The position numbers were made by a program, and so were the translations under genes. A stretch of DNA of 64,000 bases from Mactra quadrangularis (lineage: Eukaryota > Mollusca > Bivalvia > Venerida > Mactridae): positions 23,582,232 to 23,646,231 of the forward strand of contig CM046299.1 of NCBI GenBank assembly GCA_025267735.1, read 5' to 3'. A model generated the notes under the pieces. That model was not told where the DNA came from and made no database searches. It saw only the letters and a list, made by a program, of their open reading frames with translations. Below, piece after piece: positions 26,311 through 40,095 of this stretch. Numbering within the stretch: the first letter of the stretch is position 1; each line of letters begins with the position of its first letter.

Positions 26311-26931
26311 TTAAAATCTATACAAAGTGCTGCTGTGAGGTAGTACTAAACCAACAGAAGTTTACTCCCAAGCATATATCACCTTCATAAATGTATGACA
26401 CAGAATTTATGGTAATGTAAACAAATGTGCTTATTTTTGTGACAATTTCATCAATTATAAAGTACTATCTTTTTCATACATTCCATTATTGTTTATCAAT
26501 GCAAATTTGTGAATGAACCTTTATTATTCCACATACTTGTACATCATATTAACTCAATTGTGTGTTTGTAAAAGGGACTTAATTGTTACATAGTCATTTC
26601 ATTACAATAATTATACATATAAAATTTTATATTTGTACCAAATTGATCTGAGACCTTTACTTTTTTACAGTTCCGTACTGTTTGTTAATAAATCTAACAC
26701 TTGTGACAAATGTACTTGTCAGTCATGGTTAGTTTACTTTAAACCAGTGCACCTTTTTCAAAAAAATTGTTATAAAAAGTTATTGTTGGTCAAATTCATA
26801 ATTTTGCCATTCTAAGTCTGTAGAAAATGAATGTTTCTTGCTTTTGACTTAAGATGATCTTTATTGTAAGATTTTTGTGAAAAGCGCCCTCTGAACTCCT
26901 TATAACAATATATTCTATCTTAGATTATGAT

Positions 26932-27130
26932 GGTAGCCACATAGTTGACTCAGTTGATACTGCACAAGTCTACTGATAGTGTGCCCATAGATGTGATTCC
27001 ATGGCAGGGCATACTTTTGTAAAGCTTGGTCCTGAAAAAAATTCTACAGCCTTTCTCCCTCCTATTACTCTTTCTAAATCATGTAGGGCAGTTGTCAGTA
27101 ATGCTGGTCAGTGTTCTGACAATAACTCAA
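26932..27130 (+). repeat. tRNA-derived SINE, family 1, decayed and 3'-truncated
   Basis: Aligns with 26073-26310 through TAGTTGACTCAGTTGATACT (degraded A box), GATTCCATGGCAGGGCATAC and TGTAGGGCAGTTGTCAGT. The B box and distal tail are eroded. Confidence 0.65.
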
Positions 27131-29560
27131 TGTAATGTTTTCCACAGGGGTTTGGTTAATTTAGCAATAAAGCTTTCAGATGACATTAATAAAATCAAGT
27201 CAGCTTTAAAACTATCAGTCAAAGATAAACTGTTTACTGGGGGCAGGTATAAGGAATAAGGCATATTTTTTTAATAATATAATGATTTAACATAACTAAT
27301 CTTCTAATATTGTTTTAATATAAATTGATATTGCTTTCCTTGTGTGCAATAATGAATGTCCTCATGACACTTTTCATATCTATTTAAGACTTTACTACAC
27401 AATTATGCCTTGCAGGGCTAGTGTTAGGTTGTTGCCCCCTAGAACCTGGTTTACACCTCCAGTGGCAATTATTTTGTCACTGTCTATACAAAGGCAGTAA
27501 CTACTTAGGTTCATGAGTTCATTATTTGTTTGTAGCGTCCCTTAATAACAAAAAATTAAAAATTCATAGATAATCCAAAAAATCTTCCTCTTTGCCTTTT
27601 TAGCTGTTTGGTAGGTATGTGCTTTTTGACTGTTGCTGTTCCTGATATGTTTGCTTACACCTTTTTGCAGTAAACAATTAATAGTGAGAAGCCTAAATCT
27701 AATGCCTAAAGAAATAACACTGCTGATATGTATTTCTTATGTCATTACATTTTTGTTTGTTTTTACAATAGCTAAGCTTAATCCTCAATGTCAGTTTATC
27801 ATGTCTTTGGTTTATATAATAAGAGAATATTGTATGCTATTATAGCTAGTTTTACTCTGAGAAAATGACCAGAGTAGATGTTACAAATTCCATACAGAAG
27901 GTGTGGCTTATCAGCACGCTTGGTAGTCAACATGATGGGTAGTATGTAAAAATGCAACATTTTTAATTTGACTGGATCAGAATTGTTAGATAATTTTTAT
28001 ACAATTATAGATATATGTTGTTGAACGATGCTTGTTTATATAAATGTGATATTTAGTGGCTTGTTCTGACTGTTACAAACAGTTGGTTTATTATTTTTGA
28101 AGATCATGATATGTTAATGATATTTTATGCCCAATTGTTATTGTTATCTCATAATTAAGATCTGGTTTAGCTTTTAAAACTAGCCTTAATATTTTTCATG
28201 TTGAATGTGCTTATATTTTGTTGTTGTTTTTGTGTGTGCAAATTACATAGATTGAAATACAACATCTTCAGTTCTATACTGTTGTTAGGATTTATTGTTT
28301 CATGTAACTTACAAAATACAATCTACAATTTCTTTTTTTTTTAATTAGAATTTCATGTTTATTGCATGTTCATTTATTTCATTGCCCTCATTGGTTTTTC
28401 AAAACTTTTTATAGATGAAAAGTATGAATTAAAAACCATATGTTTTAGGTAAACTTCTTTATATATATTTTACAGTGGTGTACATATTTATTGTATATTT
28501 TGTTCATGTCGAATATTGTGTATTGTTTGTTACAATTGTCAGACTTACTTTATCGGAATAGGAAGGATTGGATTATTTAAATCCATAATAAATTATTAGC
28601 TTTTTACTCAATATACCCCATACAATCTATATATAAAGCGTGATTTACAAATGAGGACAGAATAGACTGTAAATACTGGGTTTAATATATTCATGTTTAA
28701 AGGTCAAGCTCAGGTTAATATTCTTGGACTAAAGTATCCAAATTTTTAACTTTTCATATTTTGTCTCGACTGCATGTATAATAAATATTGTATTTCTTAT
28801 TTTGTAAATTATTTGAAAAAAAAAAATTACTCAGATATTTTCACATATCTTTATCAAAAACAATACACTTAGGTCTGGTACTTGTTTTTGACTTTACCTT
28901 GAATAGACTTCTTATTCATTTATCTTCCATGTTTTATGTTTTGACTGTTTTTGGCTCGCTTGAGTATCTTGTGCCAAAATGTATCTAATATACCCTTCTA
29001 TCTATCTTTCATTTAGTCAAATCTCTGATGGGAACTTAAAATTTTCTCTGGGGGACCAATATTTTACTCCTTTTTAGCAAGTACATGTACCTCAATTTTT
29101 CTTGTCTGAAAGTGTAGTTGATGTCTAATTATGAATTTTATATACATTTTATATTTCATTCAGTAGTGTAACAGGATTACTGTATATTGAAACTTCCTAA
29201 AAATCACAAAACTAACATTTATAAGGCCCAAAAACTTTTTCCTGAAATCCATGTTAATGCTACATATCTACCACTTGTTTAAGTTTGGATTGTTTGTTAG
29301 GTTATATGTTTTCTTTACATGACTTTTTGTAATATATTGTTTGTAAAATTAATGATTTATATGCATTCATATCATATTTACATATATATCTTTAATATAC
29401 AAAATATACTAGAAAAATGATATTAAGATGTTTGGTTTATTTTCAAAATAAAGTTTATATTCATATATGCTTTTTCTTGTTTCTTTGTGGTAAATATTTC
29501 TTTCTTTCAAAGTTTATGAACCCTTTTATGAAATCTACTGGCATATATGTATGAATTTAA

Positions 29561-29917
29561 TTTTAAAGGTACTAGTTCACAGATTTGGTTAAGATTTTTC
29601 AGTATTTTCAAAATACCATTCAGTGTATGTAATTGTGTCAAAAAATTAAGTCTTAATATTTTAGGACAAACTGACCTATAGATTGCAAGAAATGTACAAT
29701 AAAAGCCACAAAAATGCACTAAAATTGTCTATAGAGTGACATATGGGGTAGATTTTTTCTAATTGAAACACCATCATTTGTACTTGTATGTCAATTTGCA
29801 CTAAAATTGTCAGTATCAAAGCACAATTTTCTGCTTAAAAATGTTTCCAAACAATTTTTGATAGTTTCAGAAAAAGTTGATGTTTAAGTTGAAATCTGTG
29901 AACGAGTACCTTTAAAA
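29561..29917. mobile_element. MITE with about 30-bp inverted ends (357 bp)
   Basis: The left end TTTTAAAGGTACTAGTTCAC and the right end GAACGAGTACCTTTAAAA are inverted partners. Pairing extends through ACAGATTT on both sides. The interior is non-coding. A target duplication could not be defined because the ends are themselves AT-palindromic. Confidence 0.6.
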
Positions 29918-30251
29918 GAGTTTTCCACCTGGTACCTACCAAAGTTGTTTACACATGAGAAAAGAAACGCACCAACACCAATTGATAATTTCTTTGTCAT
30001 CGAAGGTAGAAGTTAGTCTCTGCCAGGTGATCTAACTTGTTCATATGATTTATAAATAAAGCATATGACTAAGTCAAGTCATGTGACAGCACTTAAGCAT
30101 CATACAAAGGTGGTAGCTCTAACTCATTGTCTCTGTTAAATGATGGACATCTTTGCTCGATAGCTGTGGCTTCTTTGTGGGAGATCTTTATACCCCCAAT
30201 TTCTGGGTGATATAGGCGTCAGCTTGCTGATCAACAGCTTTTACTTGTCCG

Positions 30252-30556
30252 CTCAATTTCTCAGCACCATAGTATGGATTTGATTCAAACTTAAAACATA
30301 GACCAGGTATCAACTATCAAGCTGACATATGCATATCCCATTTTCATTCCAGTCCATTGATTTTTCGCAGAGTTTTTGGCCTTTGATAAAAAATCCTGTC
30401 CACTCATTTCTCAGCACATAATGTACTGATCCGATTCAAACTTCACACATAGAATGGGTCTCGAGCAGATATGTGCATATTCTATATTGGTTATGGTCCA
30501 TTAATGTTTTGCTGAGTTATGGCCCATTGATGAAAAACTGGTCTGCTCAATTTCTG
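30252..30556. repeat. Degenerate tandem repeat, unit about 145-150 bp
   Basis: Two full units and the start of a third. Each opens with CTCAATTTCTCAGCA or a variant (30252, 30403, 30545), followed by GATTTGATTCAAACTT/GATCCGATTCAAACTT and GTCCATTGAT/GTCCATTAAT. No coding signal was seen. Confidence 0.6.
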
Positions 30557-30777
30557 ATCGCCTAGATTTTTAGTTTTACTTTCTTGTCTGCTTATGCTTT
30601 TAATTTTGAAGAGTCTACAGTAGATGAAAAATGAGCACAACTCATTAAGTTTTACAGGTCTACACTCTGTAGGCAATGATTTATTGGCTAAGACCTGTTT
30701 GGGGGTATTCATCACATTCAGTGATAGGTCCGTCTTTATCTGCTTACCCATCAGATATCACATCATACATGTATGAC

Positions 30778-31048
30778 CATGGGCAGATCCAGCTGGGGGG
30801 TGTCAGGGGGGTCCAGACCCCCCCATAGAATTTGGAAAATGTACAAGTCTGTTGGTGTATTTCTTGCTTGTAAGTCATGTTTAAGTAGTATGAAGCAATT
30901 TTTCTTGGTGCTTAACATAGACTTAATGGTTATGTAGTTTTTATTATCAATATGTTACATTTACAAGTGTATAATGTGGTTGTGGTTGGAGGGTCCGACC
31001 CCCCTAGAAAAGTTTGGACCCCCCTTGAAAAAATCCTTGATCCGCCCC
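30778..31048. mobile_element. Degenerate MITE with GGGGCGGATC-type ends
   Basis: The left end reads GGGCAGATCCAGCTGG and the right end TCCTTGATCCGCCCCTG. These are imperfect inverted partners, with GGTCCAGACCCCCC and GGTCCGACCCCCCT inside. This terminus type is often hAT-related, but no target duplication was seen here. Confidence 0.45.
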
Positions 31049-32010
31049 TGAAGACAACGTTAAAACGTTTCGAATGACATGCTGATGCAAGGAATAATAT
31101 GTCAGTGTAATGTATTTATAAAATTCAACTTGACAAGAATCATACCATCTATCCTCTTCTGTTAATTAACCAAGTGATTTATAGTAACTGCCCTTTACAA
31201 AGTTTGTGATCCTGGTCAAAGGAAATAAGTATTGTTGCCAGTCTTCATGACAAACTTTCATCAGCAATGGACAATCTGATCATCAAAATGGAATTTTTTA
31301 ACTGGCCTGAATGAAAATTTTCCCGACCAAGTAAGTCTTAGTGATATGTAATAATATGCTGATTTAACATTTTAGAATAATAATTATATATATTCTTAAT
31401 TAAACTTTTTTGTTAAATTAATTGTGGTTGTAAAATGTTCATAGACAATTTGACCATTCACTTTATAAAACTCGCTGAACAGACAGTGATTTTGACTTGG
31501 CCCTCAGTCCACTTGCTGAATTTGAAGACTGTTACCATACTGAAGTTGCGAGCATCACCCATCATTGAAGACTGCCAAAATTTGGCATCAATAGGCTACA
31601 TAAATTAACAACAAACTAAAATCGTGTTATTTTAACATTTATACATGAATTTTATTACAAAAAATGCATAATACAATAAAGAATAAAACTAATCGCTCAC
31701 AAATAAATAAAGTTCTTTTTTAATTAAGATCTAAGGCACAATACAACAGCCATATATTTTTATTTCTTATTCCATAATGCAGAAGGACTTCATCGATTTC
31801 TGTATCATAAGTCACAATACTAAATAATAGTATCTATGCATGAATATTCAAATATAGCCATAATGAACTTCAAACTGATTTTGAATACATGCATTTCTTT
31901 TTTATAAATTTTAGAAAAAGTAACTAATGCAAAGTCTGAGTAAAGAATGAAAAGTAATGAAATTTATCACAGGAACATAGATATATGAGATTTTTTATAA
32001 TGTTTTATCA

Positions 32011-35000
32011 CTAATCTCCACCAGCCTCTGTAGCTTCAGGTTTTTCTCCAGAATCTTGACTTTGTTCAGTTTGTTCAGCCGGTGCAGGGTCTTCTGATTC
32101 TTCCATTTGATTGCCCTCAGCTTCCCCTTGTTCTTGTACAGGAGATGGGGCTTTTTCTTGGGCTGCTGTTTCACCTTCAGTTGCTGGTGCCTCAGTTTGT
32201 GTTTCAGGGGCTGGTGATCCTGAATTTATAAAGTTTTAAAAATTTTGTTAATAAGCTTAATAGATATTACAATGTAGCACAGTTCAATGTGCTTTTATAA
32301 ATTGTGTAAAATTTACATGAAATAATTAATATATTTTACAAAAGCTTACACAATGAGCGACTATGGAAATGGTTTAGGAACATTAAACTTAACCTTGAAT
32401 TTCTAAGTGCATGTTGTTAGAGTGTTTTATTTGTTTGTGAAATAAAACTTCTAGATCATAATATCATATTATGCTCAATGTTTGATTTGCAAAAACTGAA
32501 ATCATGGGAAGCCTTGTACATTAATGCTCATGCTTGTTATAAAAGGAAAAAAAAATATTTGAACATTTTAGCAAAAATGATAAAACCCACATTTTTTTTA
32601 TTTGAGATAATGTAATAGAAAAACAGTATGTGTTAGTTAAAAACATCATGAATAAAAAATGTTTAATTGTATTTGAAAATCCAATGTATAATACCAATGC
32701 TAGGTAATTACATTATTTTACTTTTAAACATTCTAACATTAAAATAAATCTTAATAGTTAAAGCATAACGGATAGAAAAATTCATAACAAATATAAATCA
32801 ATTAAGCATGCAAAATCATAAAGAAAATACAAGGGGATAAAAATTAAGGAGTACAGAGAGCACATGCAATATCTTATTCAAATATAAATCCATGATGAAA
32901 GTATAGGATTGGGATATATATCCAAAAAGGCTTACTAATATTAATATATTGATATAATACAAAAGTTTATACAATTTATTATCTTAGACCATTCGTTAGA
33001 AAATCTTGATTTCTTTCCTCTTACCCTTTTTGCATTTTTTTTTGGTAAAAAAAAGAAGGTTATGGCTCAGATGGACAACCAGCTATATGAGTCAATCCCA
33101 ATTAAGATGGACATATGGGCATATTTTTTTTCATTTTTTTCATGTCATCAAATATGAGTTTTAAATCAATTAAAGGCATTGTAGACATGTGCTGTACGCA
33201 GTATAAAAATCTTTTCAGCTGGGCTAGTATACTTTTTTAGATACAAGCTGGTGAAAGGTCACACCTAGCATTAATAAATGTGCGTATGAAAATCGAACAT
33301 GTGCTGTAAATTTCACTTATTTAAAAGTAGTAATGGTCAAACTGTTGAGAAATTCAATACGGTTGCATTCTATAAGGTATTATGTTTCGGAATAAATGAT
33401 AAAGACTGAAGAGTAAACCAGATACTTTCAGAAAAACATAAATATTGAATACGCTATTTTCATTAGTTTTATTTGTTTTAAAAATGTCATTCATATCAAC
33501 TGTTCCAGAACGATACAAACAAGTTAAATATAGAATGTAACTGTTTAAAATAGTTAGATACCATTGTCTTAGTGTTATAACAAAACGTTGCGTGCATGTG
33601 AACCACTACAAAGCAACCAATAAAGAATATAATTGTTGTCCCGTACGTTAGCAAAATTGGCTCGTACGTTATATACTTCAGTTTGGACATCTAAACTATT
33701 GATAACTAAGTTAAACTGCAAGAATACAACTTACATTGTTGTGTAATTTGTTTTACAATTCAATGTACTTGTGTTTTACATATAAAACTACAATAATATC
33801 TCTCAATTTCAATAATTACGCGAACCATTTTCATTTTTCCAAGAGAACAACATTCAACAATTTTGTGACAAGTTTAACAAAGAAACATAGCAAACTAACG
33901 CATAAACTAATAAAAGCTTTTTAGTAGTGGGGTAACGTTTGATTTACAACCATCAAATCAACCGGCAAATGCATGTTTAGGCAATTCTACAGTGTCCCGT
34001 ACGTTATTAAATAAGTAAGATAATGTATGAACCTGATCAAATTATTGCAGTGTGTGCTTAAATGGTTCTAAAGTTATAATTTGATCAAACGAGGCATTGT
34101 TTTAATTTTTCATTTCAAAGCTAGATGGTATTCAATTACGAACAATGCAAACTATTCATTATTTATTGCAAATAATAAGTACTATAATTTATTTTCCCGT
34201 CACTCTTGTTAGTTACTTTTGAACATCACCAATTTCATTATAATTGCCGTTCCCATAATATTTTCGTCTGTGAAGATTAAATACATGTTAAGGAACCTTA
34301 TAAAAGCAATTTATCATAAATATTCAGACGATTATCAATTATTGTGTCACATTTTGTCCCGTACGTTACGGACTCGTACGTTATTTTTCATTTTGTTTTT
34401 ACTGTTTTTTTGTGTGTCACAAATATGCACATTAAATTAATTATAAAAACACTTTATAAACTTTTTATTTAATCATTGAAGATCAGTTCAATGAAGAATT
34501 TATATATCTATTTGAAAAAGTTTGTTAGATAATTTGATTTTACTAATTGTCCCGTTCGTTACGTGGTGAAAATTACGATTCATTTTTTAATAAATGAGCT
34601 TATAAATTACCGATACCAATAAAATGTCAGCTTAAATGAATATCTTATCATTAGGATATAACTTTATGGACTTTACTTACACAAAAATAGTTTGTAAAGA
34701 GTGCAAAGCTGTGAGATTAATGAAGCCTTTAAATAATTGTCCCGTACGTTATCGGAGTTTGGAGACAACGTTTGTGGTATGAGGTGTGGAAAATTATTTT
34801 TGAATTTACATTATAATATGTGTTTTTCTTGAGGATTTAGTAATAATTGACATACTAAAGATATATTTAATTGGAAATATGTCTGAATTTTTTAACAATT
34901 TAAAGCTAACTGTAAGAATTTGTCATTGGAGACATAGGGATTTTCTACACCCTAGCTTAATTAAGAGACTATGTTTTGAAAAAATCGAAGTTTTCTTCAC

Positions 35001-38000
35001 GAAATATGTCGTTTATACTTTTACTATAGCACTATCACTTGTAAATATGCATTTCATTTACATAAATTCTGTAAGTTAAATTCCTGGAAACTTGATAAAC
35101 GTTGGAGACATCAAATGTACATTCTAAGTGGGAATGAGTCATATATTTACTTGTCCAAACCAACTGTTTACTATTGATCGGTTACAAGTCGAACCCAAAT
35201 ATAGGTTGTCAGGGGCAATAGGACGACTTTTAACATAGAGCCGTGATTTAATATGCATTTGTTTTACACCAAGCTGATCCAGTTTGGTATAAATATGAGT
35301 GAGACACTAATAAGTATTTTCAGATGCCAGAATTTAAGGATCATTTAGGCTAGGAAAAAGCAATCAAACGTTTTTTTTTATTTGTACTTAAATATGAAGT
35401 ATTTAAAAATTTGCTAAAGAACATAATGGAACACCTGAAGATTTATTGTTCCTTGAATATAAGGATGGATATAACTTGATAATATGCATTCAGGAATTTA
35501 ATATGTTTAATAATTTATTGAATTTGAACTGTATCCATTGAAACATGTGCATAAACTAAAATATAATAGTACACAAATAAAAATGTGACAGAAAGTTATC
35601 CATTTAAAACATGTAAAATTCTCAGCGATTACTTTATAATTTCAATTGCACAGCAAAATTATAAGTGAAGTTTTCTTCACTCAAATTTGACAAAATAACC
35701 ATTCCATCATGCCAAATCAGGTTTCATTTAAAACATTTTACTTGTTATCGCTAATAACTTTCAAATCCGATCATTGTATTCTGTCACATTTGCAAAATAA
35801 AAAGTAACTTAAAATGGAAAAACATTCACAATTCTTACACAATGCATTTTACCTTAATGATGTAAAGTTGTTAGTCCACTGTTAAAATGATAGAGAAAAT
35901 GAAGCCATAATATGTTAATTCCATAACAAAACCATAACAAAATATTGGAAGATGCATATTGATTGGTCAAGTGCAAATCAAGTCTACTTCCTATTATAAT
36001 TACATGTTGTAAGACTAGATTTGAGCCGACTCATAAATATGTCACAATACATAGAGAAATATAACAAAAATCATCGTGTCTAAGATTATAGTATGCAATA
36101 GAAATCCAACATTTCTAAAACAAAAAAGTTATTTCATGCACTTAAAATATGCATGTTAATCTATCCAAGCACACTAAATTATTTATTATACAGTATACTA
36201 CAAGTGAATTCTACCAACACCAAGAAACCTGCAAACTAGAAAGTATAGTGTATTTATACAAGGATGGATCTAGAATTTTTTCCCTAACAAGCTTGGCAAA
36301 ATGAAAATATCATATTGAACGATGTCAATAAATTATTAATAAGTTTTATTCAACTGTCAGTGATATATCCATTAATCCTGCTGATTTAAATACACATACT
36401 CAATTATCGATAGCCAGTACAGAAATACTGTACAGTAGTGAGTATTTAAATCGGCTGGATTTTTTTAAAATAAAATTAATCAATATCAGTCTAAATCAAT
36501 TTTTTCCCCAAAATATTCTGAGTTCATCAAATTTTGTGTTTGAAATACAAACCAAACCCACTCGTCCCCCTCCCTCCCCATCCTTTCCTCTCTCCCTACA
36601 GACTAGATCCAGCACATGTAAATATCCTACATGAGAATGTTATATTCTACATTGATATACTAACCTTGAGGGGCATCTGCTGCTGTTTGTTCTGCTAGCG
36701 CTAAATCCTCCTCATCTTCTTCTGATTCTAAATGAATACCAGTAGTTGGTCCAGCTTTCCATTTAGATATAATATTAACTTGTCCTTCGTCTTCCTCACC
36801 CTTCTCTTCTTTATCCTGTATAGTTATAACAAATATATATTTATGAATAATAGACTAAATGTACAGTCAACGAAATTAGTGGGTGTCTGGTTGCCCGGGA
36901 CAGCCACTTTTTAGTTTGGGCAAGCAAATATTTCTTTAGGGCAACCAAAATTCTACAAACAATATCTTCTAAAACGACCTGTTTAGGCAATCACCTCCCC
37001 TGCCATACAGACTTTCTCCGCCACAATGAAAATGTGTTCAAAGAATAATAAGATTTGATCCCTATTTCTTGCTTTTCAGCAATAATGTGTAACAAACTTT
37101 GTTTGTACCACCTGTGCACAGACGGAAATCCCATGAACTTGAGTTTCCAATTAGTTCTATAACAACAAAGTGGTTTACTTGATTTTAAAACCAATTCATA
37201 ATCAATCAATTCAATGGTACAAATTTAAAGTATTAACTTAATTAAGCAGTCCAGGAACATCAATGTCACCATGCCTAATTATACAAGGTATTTGTTTAAA
37301 CGACAGTAGTTGTGAAGATAAATTGTTGCACAGATTTAACTTAACCAAGACATTTATAAGTAAAAAAGGGCATAAATCATCAAAAATTCATACTAGAGTT
37401 ATGAAACTTTCAAGTGAATCTCTTCAGTAGTATCAAAGATAAAATGTTGCACTTAACACTTTAACCTAAAAATTTCTAAGAATAAAAGAATATGCTGATA
37501 AAATGTTAACCACTTACTGTGATACAGACTATATTTCATCAGTGGTTAACAGCAAATTCAGTCTTGTTGATTATAAATTGATTAACTTATAATACAAATC
37601 AACAGTCAATCAAACACTGGATCACTAATTGTTTTATAACTTAATTAGAATAAACAATAATAACAATATTTATATATCAACAGAAAACTTACCTGTTCAA
37701 TACCTAAATATTCACCATGTTGTTCACAACCAATATCAAATACATATTTTCCTTTACCCATAGGCTGTAAAAGGCATAAAAGTATAATTCATCAAATATT
37801 TAATTATTTCTAAAAACAAGTTCATGTAGAGGACCATGTTATATACAGTAAATAAAGATGATGGGATGGATCAGTTTCAAAAGACTCCTTAAATTGCAAT
37901 TTTTCTCAGGATAAATTTTCACCAAGAATGGAACACTAGCTCCAGTGTCAATAAATGTTGCTCATTTATTCATATTATTTTATTTTTTTTGACTATTCAC

Positions 38001-40095
38001 ATTTATAGAAATTTTGTGACATTTTCCAGTTGGAGATATGATTACTTGAATTTGAACTGAAAAAGTACTTAATTTCATTTTCTATGATATATGCAGTCTT
38101 GAGTTTAAGAAAACATTTAAGAAGGAACTGCAATTAAAGTTTTAACAGAGTCATTTGATAAAATGAAAATAATCTATGTTTATTGAACATTTTCACTAAA
38201 ATTGTATATTTTACCCAATTAATCTAAAATTTTGTGTGAAATGTGGTATAAATAACACTAAACATGTAGCACTTACTCTATCTTCTTTAAATACACCAAC
38301 ATATTTATGATTAGCATGAACAAGTTCACCATGGCCGTCTCTCTTTCCAGTGTTCCAAGTTCCTACATATTTAGTTCCTGTAGCAGCGTATGTGTAGGTA
38401 CCTTGACCATGTCTGACATGATTGAGCCATTCACCCTCATAAGTATCTCCATTTATATAAAAATATTTACCAAAACCACATCTCTGGTCATCTACCCAAC
38501 TACCTGTAATACAGAGTTAGTTGTATAAAGTGAAACTTGATTATTTTTTTTTTTAAATATAAAAGTCCAGTATTTCAAAAAAAAAATAAATGATAGTATA
38601 AATCGTATGTAAAATGCACATTACCATACTTGTTCATGTTTGATATGTATGATCAAAAATAATCCGACAAACCCAATTTTGCATGGATAAAGAAGCATGA
38701 AAATCATGCAAGCAGACAACAGTATGGTCCTATACACATTTCCATTATCGATTGGACATAAATGTTAAAAAATGAACATTTCCTACAATATTGAAATCAG
38801 GGTACTTAGAAGTTTCGTTAGTATATGTTGGTAGGATTCAAATTTACTAAGACTACTGTGAGGTTTTAATCATATCAAATTGTTTACCTTCATATCTTGA
38901 GCCATCTGGATAAATAAATGTTCCATTTCCATGTTTCTTATTTTTAATATATTCTCCAGTGTATCTGGAGCCATTTTTAAATCTAAAATATAACAAATAA
39001 GTAACATTATTTGAAATATAAATAAAAATGATTTTGGTGCATATGAAGAAAATTTGAGATGCTTATTTGTAGTAGGAAAATATTGTATCATCACCAAGAA
39101 ATGTAAAAAGATGGAATAATCATAAATCAAGAGTTTGAAGAATAATTATTGATTAATTGGTAACCCAGATGAAAATATTTCTTTCTCTTAATTATAGTAA
39201 TGATATTCCAAGTTATAAGCAAATAAACAGCCACAATCTTCATTACCAAATAGATCATTTTGTAATGAACATGATTAAAGTAAAACAACATTAATAACGA
39301 ATAAGTCTAAATAATGAATAGAAAAACAAACATATTAGCTACGTGTTGGTAGTTTTTACGTTCAATATTCTAAATAATGAATAAAATCTTAAAAAAAGGA
39401 AACCAGGCAGTCAAATTATTCATCCTTAAAACAATATAAATAAGTAACAGAAAAAGCTCTAGTACCTATAAACACCATGTCCATGTCTTTTTCCATTTTC
39501 ATACATTCCTTCATATGTATCACCATTTGGCAGTGTGGCTTTACCTTGACCATGTCTTTCATCCTTTTCATTTCTTGGGCCATCATATTCCTGATAATAG
39601 TAAATGATAATAATAATATTGACAAACAGACATAATAGCTATTCATAACTAACTGTGTAGGAACACATGTAATTAAGTATATGAAATGTATTAGGAGGGT
39701 AGGAAGCGTTTTCTGATAGGGGCTAGTATTTTTGGGGCAGATTTGAGAGGCAGGGAAGTGCAATCAAATCAATTCCAAATTATTAAGCCTTAAGGGTTTA
39801 GCCCCCATATTGCCCCTAACATGTTTCTATGGGCCTGAGTGAATGTAACGTATCTATAAATTTACCAGACAATTGGTGCATACAAATTGTGATAACCGTT
39901 TTAAGACCCACTACAGTGCAAATGACTAAACTGTGTAAAAAAAATAGTTTGTGACCAATGTGGGGCTGTTATGGACAAGGTAACTTTTAGTATAAATGCA
40001 TAAAAAATATATCAATTCAATAAATACCAAACTCTACTTACGCCTAAATATGGCCCCTGTTCCTCTTCCATTCCTTCAGAGTCAACATCAGACAT
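32011..40095 (-). CDS. RSPH1: Radial spoke head 1 homolog, MORN-repeat protein (7 coding exons, 310 aa)
   Basis: Minus-strand exons in order: 40042-40095, 39466-39590, 38888-38982, 38277-38503, 37693-37764, 36665-36815 and 32011-32219 (stop 32011-32013). All junctions are GT-AG and in phase. At 310 aa it is almost the same length as human RSPH1 (309). The N-terminus [12 protein letters not shown] resembles the human acidic start. Six MORN repeats begin near residues 20, 44, 67, 90, 113 and 137, each a YxGxW/Y...GxG pattern. The segment [14 protein letters not shown] (about 173-186) matches the conserved vertebrate post-MORN motif. The tail is Glu/Pro/Ala-rich and disordered. RSPH1 is a radial-spoke head protein of 9+2 motile cilia and sperm flagella, and human loss causes primary ciliary dyskinesia. 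A minus-strand AATAAA occurs at 31759-31764. The last intron (32220-36664) is the longest and holds the repeated TGTCCCGTACGTTA motif. Confidence 0.95.
33637..34751. repeat. Cluster of five TGTCCCGTACGTTA motifs in RSPH1 intron 6
   Basis: The 14-mer occurs at 33637-33650, 33993-34006, 34355-34368, 34548-34561 (one mismatch, CGTTCG) and 34738-34751, always in the same orientation. A shortened form CTCGTACGTTA follows the first and third copies (33661-33671, 34373-34383). Spacings are 356, 362, 193 and 190 bp. A decayed TTCCCGTCAC near 34195 would fit an about 180-bp step. The DNA between copies is AT-rich and not visibly similar. No known repeat or protein explains it. Confidence 0.75.
35190..35255 (+). 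repeat. Short dispersed repeat, copy b (GGCAATAGGACGAC)
   Basis: CAGGGGCAATAGGACGACTT and flanking bases match the copy at 23185-23250. It lies within RSPH1 intron 6. Confidence 0.55.
36872..36960 (+). repeat. GGGCAACC repeat, copy a (RSPH1 intron 5)
   Basis: About 90 bp containing GGTTGCCCGGGACAGCCACT, TTTTTAGTTTGGGCAAGC and GGGCAACCAAAATTCT. A reverse-complement copy sits at 43234-43317 in PIH1D2. Non-coding; class unknown. Confidence 0.65.
38640..38825 (+). repeat. Arm of foldback family 3 (RSPH1 intron 3)
   Basis: Matches the right arm of the foldback element at 47690-47880 over about 170 bp (AGTATGGTCCTATACAC, TTTCCATTATCGATT, CAATATTGAAATC). It also matches the left arm at 47305-47480 in inverse orientation. 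Confidence 0.65.

Larger units (their letters stand above)
24931..29500. other. Intergenic AT-rich region between SLC43A3 and RSPH1
   Basis: No coding exon with splice signals and no protein-family resemblance was found. Open frames of up to about 106 codons here (for example 25467-25787) are Phe/Ser/Leu-rich translations of AT-rich DNA. The interval contains two tRNA-derived SINE copies, listed separately. Confidence 0.5.

Noticed and set aside
39416..39763. 115-codon minus-strand frame as a separate gene
   Set aside because: It overlaps RSPH1 exon 2 in another frame; the spliced RSPH1 frame has MORN repeats and consistent junctions.
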